Assembly (NCBI GenBank): GCA_018261935.1
Contig: JAGTRP010000001.1
Location: 186,001-250,000 of the forward strand
Source: Rhodocyclaceae bacterium
Lineage (GTDB): Bacteria; Pseudomonadota; Gammaproteobacteria; Burkholderiales; Rhodocyclaceae
Direction: 5' to 3'
Length of the DNA: 64,000 nt
In this document: positions 19,005 through 27,740 of the stretch, piece by piece
How the letters are laid out: each line of letters starts with the position of its first letter
How positions within the stretch are numbered: the stretch's first letter is position 1
Notes under the pieces: generated by a model
Told to the model about the DNA's origin: nothing
The model's database searches: none
The model's input: the letters and a program-made list of their open reading frames with translations, nothing else
Position numbers and translations under genes: made by a program

Positions 19005-19685
19005 ATGGCGATCACCGATTGGCCCGAAGGCGAGCGACCCCGGGAGCGGCTGCTCCGGCACGGCCCCCAGGCCCTGTCCGATGCCGAGCTGCTGGCCATT
19101 TATTTACGGGTCGGCGTGCGGGGAAAGAGCGCCGTGGATCTGGCCCGGGACCTGGTGAAGCGTTTCGATGGCAACCTCGGCCGCCTGGCGGAGGCGCCCG
19201 TGGAACAACTGGCCGGCGTACCGGGCATCGGCATCGCCAAGGCCGCCCAGCTGAAGGCGAGCTTCGAGCTTTCCCGCCGGGCCCTCGCCCAGGAAATGAC
19301 CAGCCGCGACACCTTCACCGCCCCCGGCGCCGTCCGCCAGTGGCTGCGCCTGAAACTGGCTGGCCGCCCCCATGAAGTTTTCATGGCCCTCTGGCTGGAT
19401 GCCCAGAACCGGCTGATCGAAGCCCAGGAGCTCTTTTCCGGCAGCCTCACCCAGACCAGCGTCTATCCGCGGGAAGTGGTCAAGGCGGCCCTCGCCCACA
19501 ACGCCGCCGCGGTCATCCTGGCCCACAACCATCCTTCCGGCGTGGCCGAACCTTCCCGGGCCGACGAACTCCTGACCCGGGCCCTGAAGGACGCCTTGGC
19601 CCTGGTGGATGTCAAGGTTTTGGATCATTTCGTGGTGGCGGGAAATGCTCCTCCACTCTCCTTCGCCGAGCGGGGCCTCCTCTGA
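19005..19685 (+). CDS. radC: RadC/JAB-domain protein
   Basis: 226 residues. The N-terminal helix-hairpin-helix region (about 40-85, [14 protein letters not shown]) is followed by a JAB/MPN metalloprotease-like domain with the zinc motif [15 protein letters not shown]. RadC was named for DNA repair but its biochemical role is unsettled. It diverges from coaBC, and a TAGAAT -10 candidate lies at 18972-18977. The coaBC/radC/rpmB/rpmG neighbourhood is common in proteobacteria. Confidence 0.93.
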   Translation: MAITDWPEGERPRERLLRHGPQALSDAELLAIYLRVGVRGKSAVDLARDLVKRFDGNLGRLAEAPVEQLAGVPGIGIAKAAQLKASFELSRRALAQEMTSRDTFTAPGAVRQWLRLKLAGRPHEVFMALWLDAQNRLIEAQELFSGSLTQTSVYPREVVKAALAHNAAAVILAHNHPSGVAEPSRADELLTRALKDALALVDVKVLDHFVVAGNAPPLSFAERGLL

Positions 19686-19700
19686 ATTCCAAAAAAATGC

Positions 19701-19730
19701 TTGAAGAAACCAGGGGTTTTTGGTTAAAAT
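19701..19730 (+). promoter_or_regulatory. Promoter of rpmB-rpmG
   Basis: TTGAAG (19701-19706) and TTAAAA/TAAAAT (19724-19730), spaced 17-18 bp, in an AT-richer stretch right after radC. The implied start is about 30 nt ahead of the rpmB ATG. Confidence 0.6.
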
Positions 19731-19767
19731 CACGGGCTTTCTTCTAGCGAATTCTGGAGCACCAATC

Positions 19768-20001
19768 ATGGCGCGAGTCTGCCAAGTGACGGGCAAGAGC
19801 CCGATGGTTGGGAACAACGTTTCCCACGCCAATAACAAAACGAAGCGCCGCTTCCTGCCGAATCTGCAGTACCGCCGCTTCTGGGTCGAGAGTGAAAACC
19901 GCTTCGTGCGCCTGCGCGTTTCCAACGCTGGCCTGCGTGTCATCGACAAGAACGGCATCGATTCCGTTCTGGCCGATCTGCGCGCCCGTGGCGAAATCTG
20001 A
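19768..20001 (+). CDS. rpmB: 50S ribosomal protein L28
   Basis: 77 residues starting [17 protein letters not shown], the standard L28 beginning, with [18 protein letters not shown] in the middle. The start at 19768 matches family length (78 in E. coli); an upstream in-frame start is not supported. It lies 22 nt before rpmG, its usual operon partner. Confidence 0.98.
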   Translation: MARVCQVTGKSPMVGNNVSHANNKTKRRFLPNLQYRRFWVESENRFVRLRVSNAGLRVIDKNGIDSVLADLRARGEI

Positions 20002-20023
20002 CGATTAAGGAAGGATCAGCAAA

Positions 20024-20191
20024 ATGGCAAAAGGCGGTCGCGAAAAAATCAAGCTGGAATCCACTGCCGGCACCGGTCACTTTTACACCACCTCCAAGAA
20101 CAAGCGCACGACGCCTGAGAAGCTGGAGATGATGAAATACGACCCGAAGGCCCGCAAGCATGTGGCTTACAAGGAAGTGAAGCTGAAGTAA
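20024..20191 (+). CDS. rpmG: 50S ribosomal protein L33
   Basis: 55 residues: [18 protein letters not shown] at the start and [14 protein letters not shown] at the end. AAGGA stands ahead of the ATG. It is the cysteine-free form that does not bind zinc. It follows rpmB directly and is closed by a rho-independent terminator. Confidence 0.98.
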   Translation: MAKGGREKIKLESTAGTGHFYTTSKNKRTTPEKLEMMKYDPKARKHVAYKEVKLK

Positions 20192-20214
20192 GCTTCCTGC
20201 CTCCGGCTCAAGAC

Positions 20215-20245
20215 GAAACCCGCCCTCCGGCGGGTTTTGTTTTTG
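20215..20245 (+). terminator. Rho-independent terminator after rpmG
   Basis: AAACCCGCC / GGCGGGTTT stem with a short CTCC loop, followed by GTTTTT. It also faces the convergent dsbB gene that ends at 20266, so it may serve both. Confidence 0.85.
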
Positions 20246-20265
20246 GTGCCTTTGGAGCTGCGCCT

Positions 20266-20787
20266 TCAGCCCCTGCGCTTGGCCAGCCAGGCGGCGAAAG
20301 CCACGAAGCCGGCGAACACGAGCAGCGACCAGTTGGCCATGGAGAATCCCAGGAACTCCCACTCGCGGCTGGTGCAAAAGCCTGTCGCCAGGAAGAGGGA
20401 TGGCCATTGCATGCCCAGCCAGTCCACCAGGCGCTCGATGGCGTTGGGGTCGGCATAGCCGCATTCCGTGGCGAGATGCGGAAAAGCCTGCATCCAGGTC
20501 TGGTAGCCGGCCACCGTCGCACCGACCACGCCGACCAGCCCGATCAATCCCGCCCACAACAGCCGCGCCGCCGGCAGCAGGCAGCCGATCAGTCCTACCG
20601 CCCCGATGACGAGGTAGAGCAGGCGCTGGAAGATGCACAGGGGACAGGGGCTCAGCCGCAGCAAGGCCTGCATTTCCATCCCCACAGCCACCAGACCAAC
20701 GGCTCCCAGGCCGAGGGTGGCGAACCAGGCCCGAACCGGCACATTACGCCACGGCACGGTCGCGCCCCCCTGCCAGAACGAGAACAC
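20266..20787 (-). CDS. dsbB: Disulfide bond formation protein B
   Basis: 173 residues with four membrane helices. DsbB reoxidises periplasmic DsbA and passes electrons to quinone. The first redox pair is C48-PL-C51 in LSPCPLCIFQRLLY; the second pair is C109 (in ATECGY) and C138 (in GFCTSREW) in the second periplasmic loop. The start used is GTG at 20787 without an obvious SD, so the exact N-terminus is uncertain. No dsbA is adjacent. Confidence 0.92.
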   Translation of the reverse strand: MFSFWQGGATVPWRNVPVRAWFATLGLGAVGLVAVGMEMQALLRLSPCPLCIFQRLLYLVIGAVGLIGCLLPAARLLWAGLIGLVGVVGATVAGYQTWMQAFPHLATECGYADPNAIERLVDWLGMQWPSLFLATGFCTSREWEFLGFSMANWSLLVFAGFVAFAAWLAKRRG

Positions 20788-20907
20788 CGGAGAGAATACC
20801 CACGCAAAGATCTCCTGAAAATCGAGGCAAACGATTGATTGTACGGCAAAGGGCGGCTCGGCCGCAGCCTTTTGACGGCATGCCTTTCATGGCTTTCCCG
20901 TCGCAGG

Positions 20908-20913
20908 TACACT
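20908..20913 (+). promoter_or_regulatory. -10-like box 7 nt before the RstA-like regulator
   Basis: TACACT ends 7 nt before the ATG at 20921, predicting a start point at about 20920, effectively a leaderless message. No SD is visible before this ATG. No convincing -35 is present. Confidence 0.4.
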
Positions 20914-20920
20914 AGCGCCC

Positions 20921-21625
20921 ATGACTGCCCGCATCCTTCTCGTCGAAGACGACGAACGCCTGGCCGGCCTGACGGCCGAATACCTTTCCCGCAACGATTT
21001 CGAGGTATCGATCGAAGGCCGGGGGGATACGGCTGAACAACGCATTCTTGCGGAGCAGCCGGACCTGGTCATTCTCGACATCATGCTGCCGGGGAAGGAT
21101 GGCTTCGCAGTCTGCCGGGCGGTGCGGCCGGCCTATCGTGGGGTCATTCTCATGCTGACCGCCCGGGATGAGGATTTCGACCAGATTCTCGGCCTCGAGA
21201 TGGGCGCCGACGACTACATCGCCAAGCCGGTCCAGCCCCGGGTCCTTCTCGCCCGCATCAAGGCCCTGCTGCGCCGCATGCCCGGCAGCGGCGAGACCTC
21301 CGCCACCAGCGCCGAAGAGAAGGTTTTCGGCCACTTCCGCATCAGCCAGGCCACGCGCACCACCACGCTGGCCGGCCACCCCATCGACCTCACCACCGCC
21401 GAATTCGACCTTCTCTGGCTCCTGGCCAGCCATGCCGGCAACGTCCTGTCCCGGGACGATCTCCTGCAGGAACTGCGGGGCATCGGCTTCGACGGCCTGG
21501 ACCGCTCCATCGACGCCCGCATCTCCCGGCTCCGGAAAAAACTCAACGACGATCCGGACAACCCCACCCGCATCAAGACCGTCCGTGGTAAGGGCTACCT
21601 CTTCAGCAAGCATGACTGGAACTGA
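20921..21625 (+). CDS. RstA-like OmpR-family response regulator
   Basis: 234 residues. The receiver domain has phospho-acceptor D53 in VILDIMLPGKDGF and the KPVQPRVLLARIKALLRR switch region. The C-terminal winged helix (about 130-230) contains LTTAEFDLLWLLASHAGN and TVRGKGYLFSKHDW. Closest in character to RstA. Its 3' end overlaps the sensor kinase gene by 14 nt, which fixes the partner. Targets are unknown, but a direct repeat at 23066-23083 just behind the operon is a candidate binding site. Confidence 0.9.
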   Translation: MTARILLVEDDERLAGLTAEYLSRNDFEVSIEGRGDTAEQRILAEQPDLVILDIMLPGKDGFAVCRAVRPAYRGVILMLTARDEDFDQILGLEMGADDYIAKPVQPRVLLARIKALLRRMPGSGETSATSAEEKVFGHFRISQATRTTTLAGHPIDLTTAEFDLLWLLASHAGNVLSRDDLLQELRGIGFDGLDRSIDARISRLRKKLNDDPDNPTRIKTVRGKGYLFSKHDWN

Positions 21626-23039
21626 GGGCGCCCCCGAACGGGCCGCAGGCAGCGGCCTGGTGCGCTCCCTCTTCCGAGTCTCCCTGCCGCGCTGGCGGGG
21701 GGGCCGTTACAGCCTGTCCAAGCTATTCTTCAATTTCTACCTGCTGGCCATGGGCTCCTTCGTGGCCATCGCCTTCACCGCCGATTTCGTCATTTCCACC
21801 GCCCAGCGCGGCATCACCGACGACTATGCGCGGCGCTTCATGCACGGCACCATCACCCTCATCGAGGAGGAGCTTTTCCGCCACCCGCGCATCCACTGGG
21901 ACAGGGAAATCAAGGACCTCGACAGCAAGTTCTCCTACAAGCTCGGCATCGTCGAGCGCATCACCCTGGACCGGGTGCTGACCCCGGCCCAGGTGGTCAA
22001 GCTCGACGGCGGCGAAATCGCCATCGACCACGACGGCGAAGTGATGTACCACCGGCTCCGCACCACCAGCCAGGTCCTGGTGGTGGGCCCCCTGGCCGGC
22101 AGCCGGAACCAGGACCTGAGCGAGCGCGGCATCCCCCTCGACCTGCGGCTGCGGCTGCTGACCTGGTCCCTCATCGGGGTCATTTTCGGCGTCGCCCTGT
22201 GGTTCTGGGTGTGGCCGGTGTGGCGGGACCTGGAAGCCCTGCGCCAGACCGCCCGGGCCCTGGGCGACGGCCATTTCGACTCGCGCTCCCCGGCTGCCAA
22301 GAGCCAGCTCTTCGCCCCCCTGGCCGACACCCTGAACGGCATGGCCGACCGCATCCAGCAGCTCATCGCCATCCACAAGGAACTCTCCAGCGGCATCTCC
22401 CATGAACTGCGCACCCCCATCGCCCGGCTGCGCTTCGCCCTGGAAATGCTCAACGAAACCAGCACCCCCAATGAGCGGGAACGGCTGTGGGCGATGATGG
22501 AAACCGATCTGGACGAACTGGACAACCTCATCGACTCCAGCCTCACCTACGCCCGCTTCGAACGGGAGGCCCCGGCCCCCCACTTCAGCACGGTCAATTT
22601 CGCGGAATGGCTGGAAGAGGAAATCGATTCGGTCCGCCTCCTCGGCCGCCAACTGGAAATCTCGGTGGATACTCGCTCCCTGCCGGAAAACCTGGCCGTG
22701 GACCTGGACCGCAAGGCCATGCCCTACGCGTTGCGAAACCTGCTGCGCAACGCCATCAAGTACGCCTCCCGGCACATCGCCATCAACGCCGAACTCCGGG
22801 ACGGCCGCATCATGATCCATGTCGATGATGACGGCATCGGCATCCCGCCGGAAGAGCGGGAGCACGTCTTCTCCGCCTTTACCCGGCTCGACCGCTCCCG
22901 TGACCGCTCCACCGGCGGTTACGGCCTGGGGCTCGCCATCGCCCGCCGGGTGATGGAACTCCACGGCGGCACCGCCAACGCCGATGTTTCCCCCCTGGGT
23001 GGCGCCCGCTTCACCCTGAGCTGGCCGCCCCGTCAGTAA
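21612..23039 (+). CDS. RstB-like sensor histidine kinase
   Basis: 475 residues from the ATG at 21612 inside the regulator 3' end. There are two membrane helices (about 38-60 and 183-203), a small periplasmic domain and a HAMP linker. A HisKA box with SSGISHELRTPIARLRFALE and an HATPase domain with RNLLRNAIKYAS, DDDGIGIPPEERE and GGYGLGLAIARRVMELHGG follow. The kinase core is complete. Its input is unknown; RstB-type kinases in enterobacteria respond to Mg and acid, but this should not be carried over without evidence. Confidence 0.9.
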   Translation: MTGTEGAPERAAGSGLVRSLFRVSLPRWRGGRYSLSKLFFNFYLLAMGSFVAIAFTADFVISTAQRGITDDYARRFMHGTITLIEEELFRHPRIHWDREIKDLDSKFSYKLGIVERITLDRVLTPAQVVKLDGGEIAIDHDGEVMYHRLRTTSQVLVVGPLAGSRNQDLSERGIPLDLRLRLLTWSLIGVIFGVALWFWVWPVWRDLEALRQTARALGDGHFDSRSPAAKSQLFAPLADTLNGMADRIQQLIAIHKELSSGISHELRTPIARLRFALEMLNETSTPNERERLWAMMETDLDELDNLIDSSLTYARFEREAPAPHFSTVNFAEWLEEEIDSVRLLGRQLEISVDTRSLPENLAVDLDRKAMPYALRNLLRNAIKYASRHIAINAELRDGRIMIHVDDDGIGIPPEEREHVFSAFTRLDRSRDRSTGGYGLGLAIARRVMELHGGTANADVSPLGGARFTLSWPPRQ

Positions 23040-23065
23040 CCCCCCAGCCCGGGGCTCGGCGCGCC

Positions 23066-23083
23066 TGTCACAGAATGTCACAG
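23066..23083 (+). promoter_or_regulatory. Direct repeat, candidate OmpR-type operator
   Basis: TGTCACAG occurs twice, at 23066-23073 and 23076-23083, with a 10-bp period, the helical spacing used by OmpR-family tandem dimers. It lies 27 bp after the RstB-like kinase and 113 bp ahead of two tiny ORFs. A TAGAAT -10 candidate is further down at 23147. Confidence 0.45.
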
Positions 23084-23196
23084 GCAAACATGAACGGTTA
23101 CGTTCTTCCCACGGGACCCAAACAGACGACCAGCGTCCGCCAGCCCTAGAATGCACCTCATCGATTAAGGCATGGCGCCTGGTGAGGATTAAGCAA

Positions 23197-23289
23197 ATGA
23201 GTGACAAGGACCGCAAGGAATTTCTGGAAGCCGCCCGGCGCTACCTGTTCGGGATGCTGCCGGCCAAATCCGTGCCTGTCGGCCTGTAA
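23197..23289 (+). CDS. Small ORF, 30 residues, unknown
   Basis: Encodes MSDKDRKEFLEAARRYLFGM followed by LPAKSVPVGL. GAGGA stands 9 nt upstream of the ATG and a TAGAAT -10 candidate lies at 23147-23152. The first half is an amphipathic charged helix. It is followed 20 nt later by a second small ORF with a membrane segment. I do not recognise either. The good ribosome site supports translation; the short length keeps confidence moderate. Confidence 0.4.
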   Translation: MSDKDRKEFLEAARRYLFGMLPAKSVPVGL

Positions 23290-23309
23290 GCTTGTTTGGA
23301 ATGTCGAGC

Positions 23310-23492
23310 ATGGCAGCGGGGCATGATTTTCCCATCAGCGAAACCATCGGCATTTTCCTTGGCGTCACCGGGGTGGATTGGCTGGCCGATGGCTACGCAG
23401 AACCGCTGAAGGCTGTCGCCCTCGCCCTGGCTGCCGGAACCGCTATTTTCTTGGGCCGTGAATGGATGAAAAAACGCCGGCGCAAGGACTGA
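23310..23492 (+). CDS. Small membrane protein, unknown
   Basis: 60 residues from ATG 23310, with GGA placed 9 nt upstream; ATG 23301 or TTG 23292 are alternatives. It has acidic-aromatic IFLGVTGVDWLADGYAEPLK, then a hydrophobic helix (AVALALAAGTAIFLG) and a strongly basic tail (REWMKKRRRKD), so it should sit in the inner membrane with the tail in the cytoplasm. It ends 46 nt before a strong terminator, so together with the 30-residue ORF it may form a separate small transcript. No family recognised. Confidence 0.5.
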   Translation: MAAGHDFPISETIGIFLGVTGVDWLADGYAEPLKAVALALAAGTAIFLGREWMKKRRRKD

Positions 23493-23537
23493 ATGTTGTA
23501 CCCCCTCTCGAAATCCCCCTTTCGAGACCTCCCTGTT

Positions 23538-23564
23538 ACCCCGCCACCCGGCGGGGTTTTTTTT
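23538..23564. terminator. Rho-independent terminator
   Basis: ACCCCGCC / GGCGGGGT stem with an ACCC loop and eight T residues on the plus strand. It closes the small-ORF transcript and abuts the 3' end of the minus-strand mscS-like gene (ends at 23567). Confidence 0.85.
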
Positions 23565-23566
23565 GG

Positions 23567-24832
23567 CTACGCCGCCGGGGCGTTGAGTATCCTGACTTCC
23601 CGCTGCGGGAAGGGAATCTCGATGCCCTGGTCCCGGAAAGCCTTCCACAGGGCCAGGTTGACGTCGGAGCGCACGTTGCCCGTCCCCGCTTCGGGATCGG
23701 TGATCCAGAAGCCGAGTTCGAGATTGATGGCGCTGTCGGCAAACTGGGTCAGGGCCACCTGGGGCGGCGGATCGGCCAGGACCCGCGGGTGGGCGGCGGC
23801 CACTTCCCTCATCACCGCCATGGCCCGCTCCAGGTCGGTGCCGTAGGCGACGCCGACAGTCGTCGCAATCCGGACGCGACTATCCGAATAGGACTGGTTC
23901 TGGACGATATTGGAGACCAGGGCCTCGTTGGGAACGATGAATTCGATACCGCTCCCGTTGCGCAGGACGGTATAGCGGGTGGTGATCTGGGTAACCGCCC
24001 CGCTGGTGGCCGCATCGACCTGGATCAGGTTGCCGATGCGGATCGACCGGTCGAGCAGGATGATGAAGCCGGAGACGTAGTTGCTGGCGATCTTCTGCAG
24101 ACCGAAGCCCAGCCCCACGCCCAGGGCCCCGGTGAAGACGGAAAGGGCCGTCATGTCGATGCCGATGAGGGAGAGGCTGACCAGGATGGCCACCAGGGTC
24201 AGCAGCGCCTTGGTGATCCGCAGGGCGACGATGCGGACGCTGGAGTCCAGTCCCGTCAGCTTCATGAGCTGCGACTCGAAGAGGGCGGCCACCCAGAGGG
24301 CGAAGACCATGATGACAAAGACCGTGGCGAGGCCGTGCAGGACCGTCCACAGGGTGATGCGCTGCTGGCCCAGGGGCAGGGCCACCTGCTCCAGGGTCTC
24401 GATGACGAAGGGGGCCACGTCGGTGATGTAGAGGGCCAGCCCGCCCCAGATGACCAGGGCCAGGATGCGTTCCCAGGCGGTCAGCCAGGCTGCCGACGGG
24501 AAGGCGTGGCGAAGCACGTAGACGATGGCGCGGACCAGGGCCAGGGACCCCAGGAGGGCGATCGCCAGACGCAGGAGGTTGACATGGATGAAGGGCCGCA
24601 GGGCGAACTGGGCCACCGCCGCCAGGACCAGTGCTGTCACGGGAAAGGCCAGGCGGGCTCCGGCTCCGCCCAGACGGCCGGCGGCTTGCCGCCCCCGTCG
24701 CTGCCACCAGCGGTCCGCCAGGATCGCTACCCCGATGCAGACCACCAGGGCGACCACCTGCCAGATGAAATCGGGGTCGCTCAGATCGGACCACAGTTCG
24801 CCGAGCAGTTTGAGGGCGCGTTTTTCGGTCAT
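23567..24832 (-). CDS. MscS-family mechanosensitive ion channel
   Basis: 421 residues. Several N-terminal helices lead to the conserved pore helix region with LSVFTGALGVGLGFGLQKIA followed by SNYVSGFIILLDRSIRIGNL, the MscS signature, and then the cytoplasmic beta domain (VTQITTRYTVLRNGSGIEFI). It should release solutes on osmotic downshift. Longer than E. coli MscS (286) because of extra N-terminal helices. It is the last gene of a minus-strand string and overlaps the methyltransferase gene by 4 nt. Confidence 0.9.
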   Translation of the reverse strand: MTEKRALKLLGELWSDLSDPDFIWQVVALVVCIGVAILADRWWQRRGRQAAGRLGGAGARLAFPVTALVLAAVAQFALRPFIHVNLLRLAIALLGSLALVRAIVYVLRHAFPSAAWLTAWERILALVIWGGLALYITDVAPFVIETLEQVALPLGQQRITLWTVLHGLATVFVIMVFALWVAALFESQLMKLTGLDSSVRIVALRITKALLTLVAILVSLSLIGIDMTALSVFTGALGVGLGFGLQKIASNYVSGFIILLDRSIRIGNLIQVDAATSGAVTQITTRYTVLRNGSGIEFIVPNEALVSNIVQNQSYSDSRVRIATTVGVAYGTDLERAMAVMREVAAAHPRVLADPPPQVALTQFADSAINLELGFWITDPEAGTGNVRSDVNLALWKAFRDQGIEIPFPQREVRILNAPAA

Positions 24833-26094
24833 GATTTCTTTTCGAGAATGGCGGCGAAGAATCCGTCAGTGCCGTGCCGGTGCGGCAGCAGGCGCAGGCG
24901 CTCGCCCGGCAATGCCACTCCCTGCTTGGCCAACACCGTGTCGGCCGGGACCAGGACGAATTCCGGATGGGTGCCCAGGAAGGCATCCACCACCCCGTCG
25001 TTCTCCGCCGCCAACAGGCTGCAGGTGGCGTAGACCAGCCGGCCGCCGGGTCGCAGCAGGGTCGCCGCCCCGGCCAGGATGGCGGACTGCTTGGCGGTCA
25101 GTTCGGCGACGGCGGCTTCGCTCTGCCGCCACTTGAGGTCGGGGTTGCGGCGCAGGGTCCCGAGGCCCGAACAGGGAGCATCCACCAGCACCCGGTCCAC
25201 CTTGCCGGCGAGGCGCTTCACCTTGGCGTCCCGCTCGTGCTCGATGCGCACCGGATGGACGTTGGAAAGGCCGGAACGGGCCAGCCGGGGCTTCAGGTTG
25301 GCGAGCCGCTTGTCGGAAACGTCGAAGGCATAGAGGCGGCCGCTGTTCTTCATGAGGGCGCCCAGCATCAGGGTCTTGCCCCCGGCACCGGCGCAGAAAT
25401 CCACCACCATCTCGCCCCGCTTGGGGCCGAGCAGAAAGCCCAGCAGCTGGCTGCCCTCGTCCTGGACCTCGAAGCTGCCGTCGGAGAACAGGGGATGCCG
25501 GGACAGGGCCGGCTTGTCCTGGAGCCGGATGGCGAAGGGCGACCAGGCCCCGGCGGCGCCGGCGATGCCGTCGGCCGCCAGGCGGTCGAGGACGGCCTGG
25601 CGGTCGGCCTTGAGGGTGTTCACCCGCAGGTCCAGGGATGCCGGCTGGTTGAGGGACCGGGCCAGGGGTTCGACTTCGGCCTCGCCGAACTGGGCCGCCA
25701 GGCGCTCGTACAGCCAGTCCGGCAGATCGCAGCGCACGGCGGGGGGCAGGTCGCCTTCCTTGACCGCCTTCACGGAAGCCAGCCATTCCGTCTCGCTCGC
25801 CTTCAGCACCGGTTCCAGTTCCCGCTGGTTCCAGCCCCGGGCGCTGACCAGGGCGGCCAGCAGGAGCCGGCGCGGCGTCGCCTGGCCGCCGCAGCGGGCC
25901 TCCAGGCTGCGCTTCCGGCGCAGGACGGCAAACACGGTCTCGGCCACGAAGCCGCGGTCGGCATGCCCGAGCTCGCGATGCAGGCGGAAATAATGGGAAG
26001 TCGCGGCATCGGCGGGATGCTCGAAACGGAGCAGTTCAGCCAGCAGCTTCTCGGCGTGGGCAAACAGGGCGGGGGTAAAGCGTGCTTTCATCAT
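24829..26094 (-). CDS. RsmB/NOP-family RNA cytosine-C5 methyltransferase
   Basis: 421 residues. SAM-dependent methyltransferase of the RsmB/Fmu/NOP2 family acting on rRNA or tRNA cytosines. The SAM-binding segment VVDFCAGAGGKTLMLGALM, the motif IV loop VDAPCSGLGTLRRNPDLKWR and the motif VI cysteine in LVYATCSLLAAEND are all intact. The N-terminal 150 residues form the RNA-binding helical part. It starts 4 nt inside the DUF3108 gene, so translation is probably coupled. E. coli RsmB normally neighbours fmt; here purN is close instead. Confidence 0.88.
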   Translation of the reverse strand: MMKARFTPALFAHAEKLLAELLRFEHPADAATSHYFRLHRELGHADRGFVAETVFAVLRRKRSLEARCGGQATPRRLLLAALVSARGWNQRELEPVLKASETEWLASVKAVKEGDLPPAVRCDLPDWLYERLAAQFGEAEVEPLARSLNQPASLDLRVNTLKADRQAVLDRLAADGIAGAAGAWSPFAIRLQDKPALSRHPLFSDGSFEVQDEGSQLLGFLLGPKRGEMVVDFCAGAGGKTLMLGALMKNSGRLYAFDVSDKRLANLKPRLARSGLSNVHPVRIEHERDAKVKRLAGKVDRVLVDAPCSGLGTLRRNPDLKWRQSEAAVAELTAKQSAILAGAATLLRPGGRLVYATCSLLAAENDGVVDAFLGTHPEFVLVPADTVLAKQGVALPGERLRLLPHRHGTDGFFAAILEKKS

Positions 26095-27056
26095 ATTCCC
26101 AGTTCAGTGGCGACCTGCTCGAAGCTTTCGCCCTTCTTGTCGGTGTAGCGGATCTTGACCGGGACCATCAAGCGGTCCCGGGCAAGCCAGAGTTCGGTGG
26201 TGGAATCGATTTTCACCCGCACGTGCAGGGTGCGGAAATGCCCGGCCGGGGTATCGATGTCTTCCTCCCCCACGGCCTCGAAACGGTAGTTCTCGAATTT
26301 CTTGCCGGTGGCTACCCCCATGCCAATGCCTTCCCGGGCCGTCGCCAGGTAGCCGAACTGGTAATGGAAGGACAGCAGGTCCTGGGCACCCTCCGGCAGG
26401 TCGCGCCGGCTGCCGTCCCGCTCCAGGGTGACCTGGCGGACGTTCCAGTCGAAATCGGCATTCTCGTTGGTGGCATTGCCGTTGCGGCGGGTGGTGAAGC
26501 GCTCCGGCTGCAGACCGCCGGCCGTCAGCTCGCCGCGGCTCTCCAGTTCGACCCGGATAGGCTTGAAAAGGGCCGCCAGCCCCACCGTCTCGGTTACCGC
26601 CTGCAGCCGGTAATGGCCATCGGCGAATTCCCAGGAATGCACGGCCTGCCCCACCAGGAGGCCCTCGCTGCCTTTATAAACGGCGAAGCGGATATGGCCC
26701 TGGCTCGGCAGGCGGGGTTCGGCCGGCGCCGGGGGTTCGGCTTCCTGTACCGGTTCGGCCTTGGCCTCCGGTTGTTCCGCCCCGGGAACCTCGCGGGGTA
26801 CCGCCGGCACCTCGGCAGCCTCCGGTTCAGCAACCGCCGGCCCCTTGGCCGGCTTGGTCCGGCGGTGCTCCGATCGGGGCTTGGGAGCGGGCGGCTTGTG
26901 AATTTCGCCGGCGGCCAGGGGGCGCGGCGGCAGCTGGATCTCCGCGGTGATGACCGGCAGCTCGGGGGCCGTGGACAAATCCACGTCCGGCAGGAAAAGG
27001 GCGGCGGCGTGGATGGCGAAGGAACCGGCCAGGGCGGCCAGCAGGGCGATGGGCAT
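26091..27056 (-). CDS. DUF3108-domain envelope protein
   Basis: 321 residues. The N-terminal hydrophobic anchor (about 1-23) is followed by a long proline/alanine-rich linker (about 40-110, PAPKPRSEH-type) and a DUF3108-like beta-rich domain (about 120-320) with GSEGLLVGQAVHSWEFADGH and FEQVATELGI at the end. The layout (anchor, proline linker, periplasmic domain) resembles a TonB-like spanning protein. DUF3108 genes often sit beside purN in betaproteobacteria. It lies 6 nt after purN. Function unknown. Confidence 0.75.
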   Translation of the reverse strand: MPIALLAALAGSFAIHAAALFLPDVDLSTAPELPVITAEIQLPPRPLAAGEIHKPPAPKPRSEHRRTKPAKGPAVAEPEAAEVPAVPREVPGAEQPEAKAEPVQEAEPPAPAEPRLPSQGHIRFAVYKGSEGLLVGQAVHSWEFADGHYRLQAVTETVGLAALFKPIRVELESRGELTAGGLQPERFTTRRNGNATNENADFDWNVRQVTLERDGSRRDLPEGAQDLLSFHYQFGYLATAREGIGMGVATGKKFENYRFEAVGEEDIDTPAGHFRTLHVRVKIDSTTELWLARDRLMVPVKIRYTDKKGESFEQVATELGI

Positions 27057-27062
27057 GGGGCC

Positions 27063-27710
27063 TTAGCGCAGCACCGGCGAAATCAGCGCCCCCGTGCCGT
27101 CCAGGGGGGCATCGAGGCGGATTTTGCCGCCTTCCAGGCGCAGCCGGCCTTCGGCAAACCAGCGCACGGCCTGGGGATAGATACGGTGCTCCTGGGCCAG
27201 GACCCGGGCCGCCAGGGTAGCCTCATCGTCGCCATCCAGCACCGGCACGGCGGCCTGCAGGATCACCGGCCCGTGGTCCAGGGCCGGGGTGACGAAATGG
27301 ACGGTGCAGCCATGGAGGCGCACCCCTTCGTCCAGGGCCTGCTGGTGGGTATGGAGACCGGGGAAGGACGGCAGCAGGGAGGGGTGGATGTTGAGCAGGC
27401 GCCCCTCGTAGTGGCGCACGAATTCCTCGGTCAGGATGCGCATGAAGCCGGCCAGGACCACCAGGTCCGGAGCGAAGTCGTCGATGCATTCGGCCAGGGC
27501 GGCGTCGAAGGATTCCCGGTCCGGGAAGGCCTTGTGGTTCATCACCCAGGTGGCGATGCCGGCGGCCTGGGCCGTGGCCAGCCCCTCGGCATCCGGCCGG
27601 TTGCTGATGACAGCGGCGATATTGACCGGCAGTTCCCCGGCGTCCCGGGCCCGGATGAGGGCCTCCATGTTGCTGCCGCGGCCGGAGATCAGGATGACGA
27701 TATTTTTCAT
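27063..27710 (-). CDS. purN: Phosphoribosylglycinamide formyltransferase
   Basis: 215 residues. Transfers a formyl group from 10-formyl-tetrahydrofolate to GAR in purine synthesis. The N-terminal NIVILISGRGSNMEAL binds the phosphoribosyl part. Catalytic residues N107 and H109 lie in LLNIHPSLLPSF, and D145 lies in PALDHGPVI. Full length. Another purine gene, purM, is 8 kb downstream, not linked. Confidence 0.96.
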   Translation of the reverse strand: MKNIVILISGRGSNMEALIRARDAGELPVNIAAVISNRPDAEGLATAQAAGIATWVMNHKAFPDRESFDAALAECIDDFAPDLVVLAGFMRILTEEFVRHYEGRLLNIHPSLLPSFPGLHTHQQALDEGVRLHGCTVHFVTPALDHGPVILQAAVPVLDGDDEATLAARVLAQEHRIYPQAVRWFAEGRLRLEGGKIRLDAPLDGTGALISPVLR

Positions 27711-27740
27711 TCGAGTATGCCTACAGGCGGAAAAAGGCCA

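Noticed and set aside
23197-23492. A single frameshifted gene made of the two small ORFs
   Set aside because: Reading through in either frame gives no continuous hydrophobic or conserved segment, and the first ORF has its own SD and stop.
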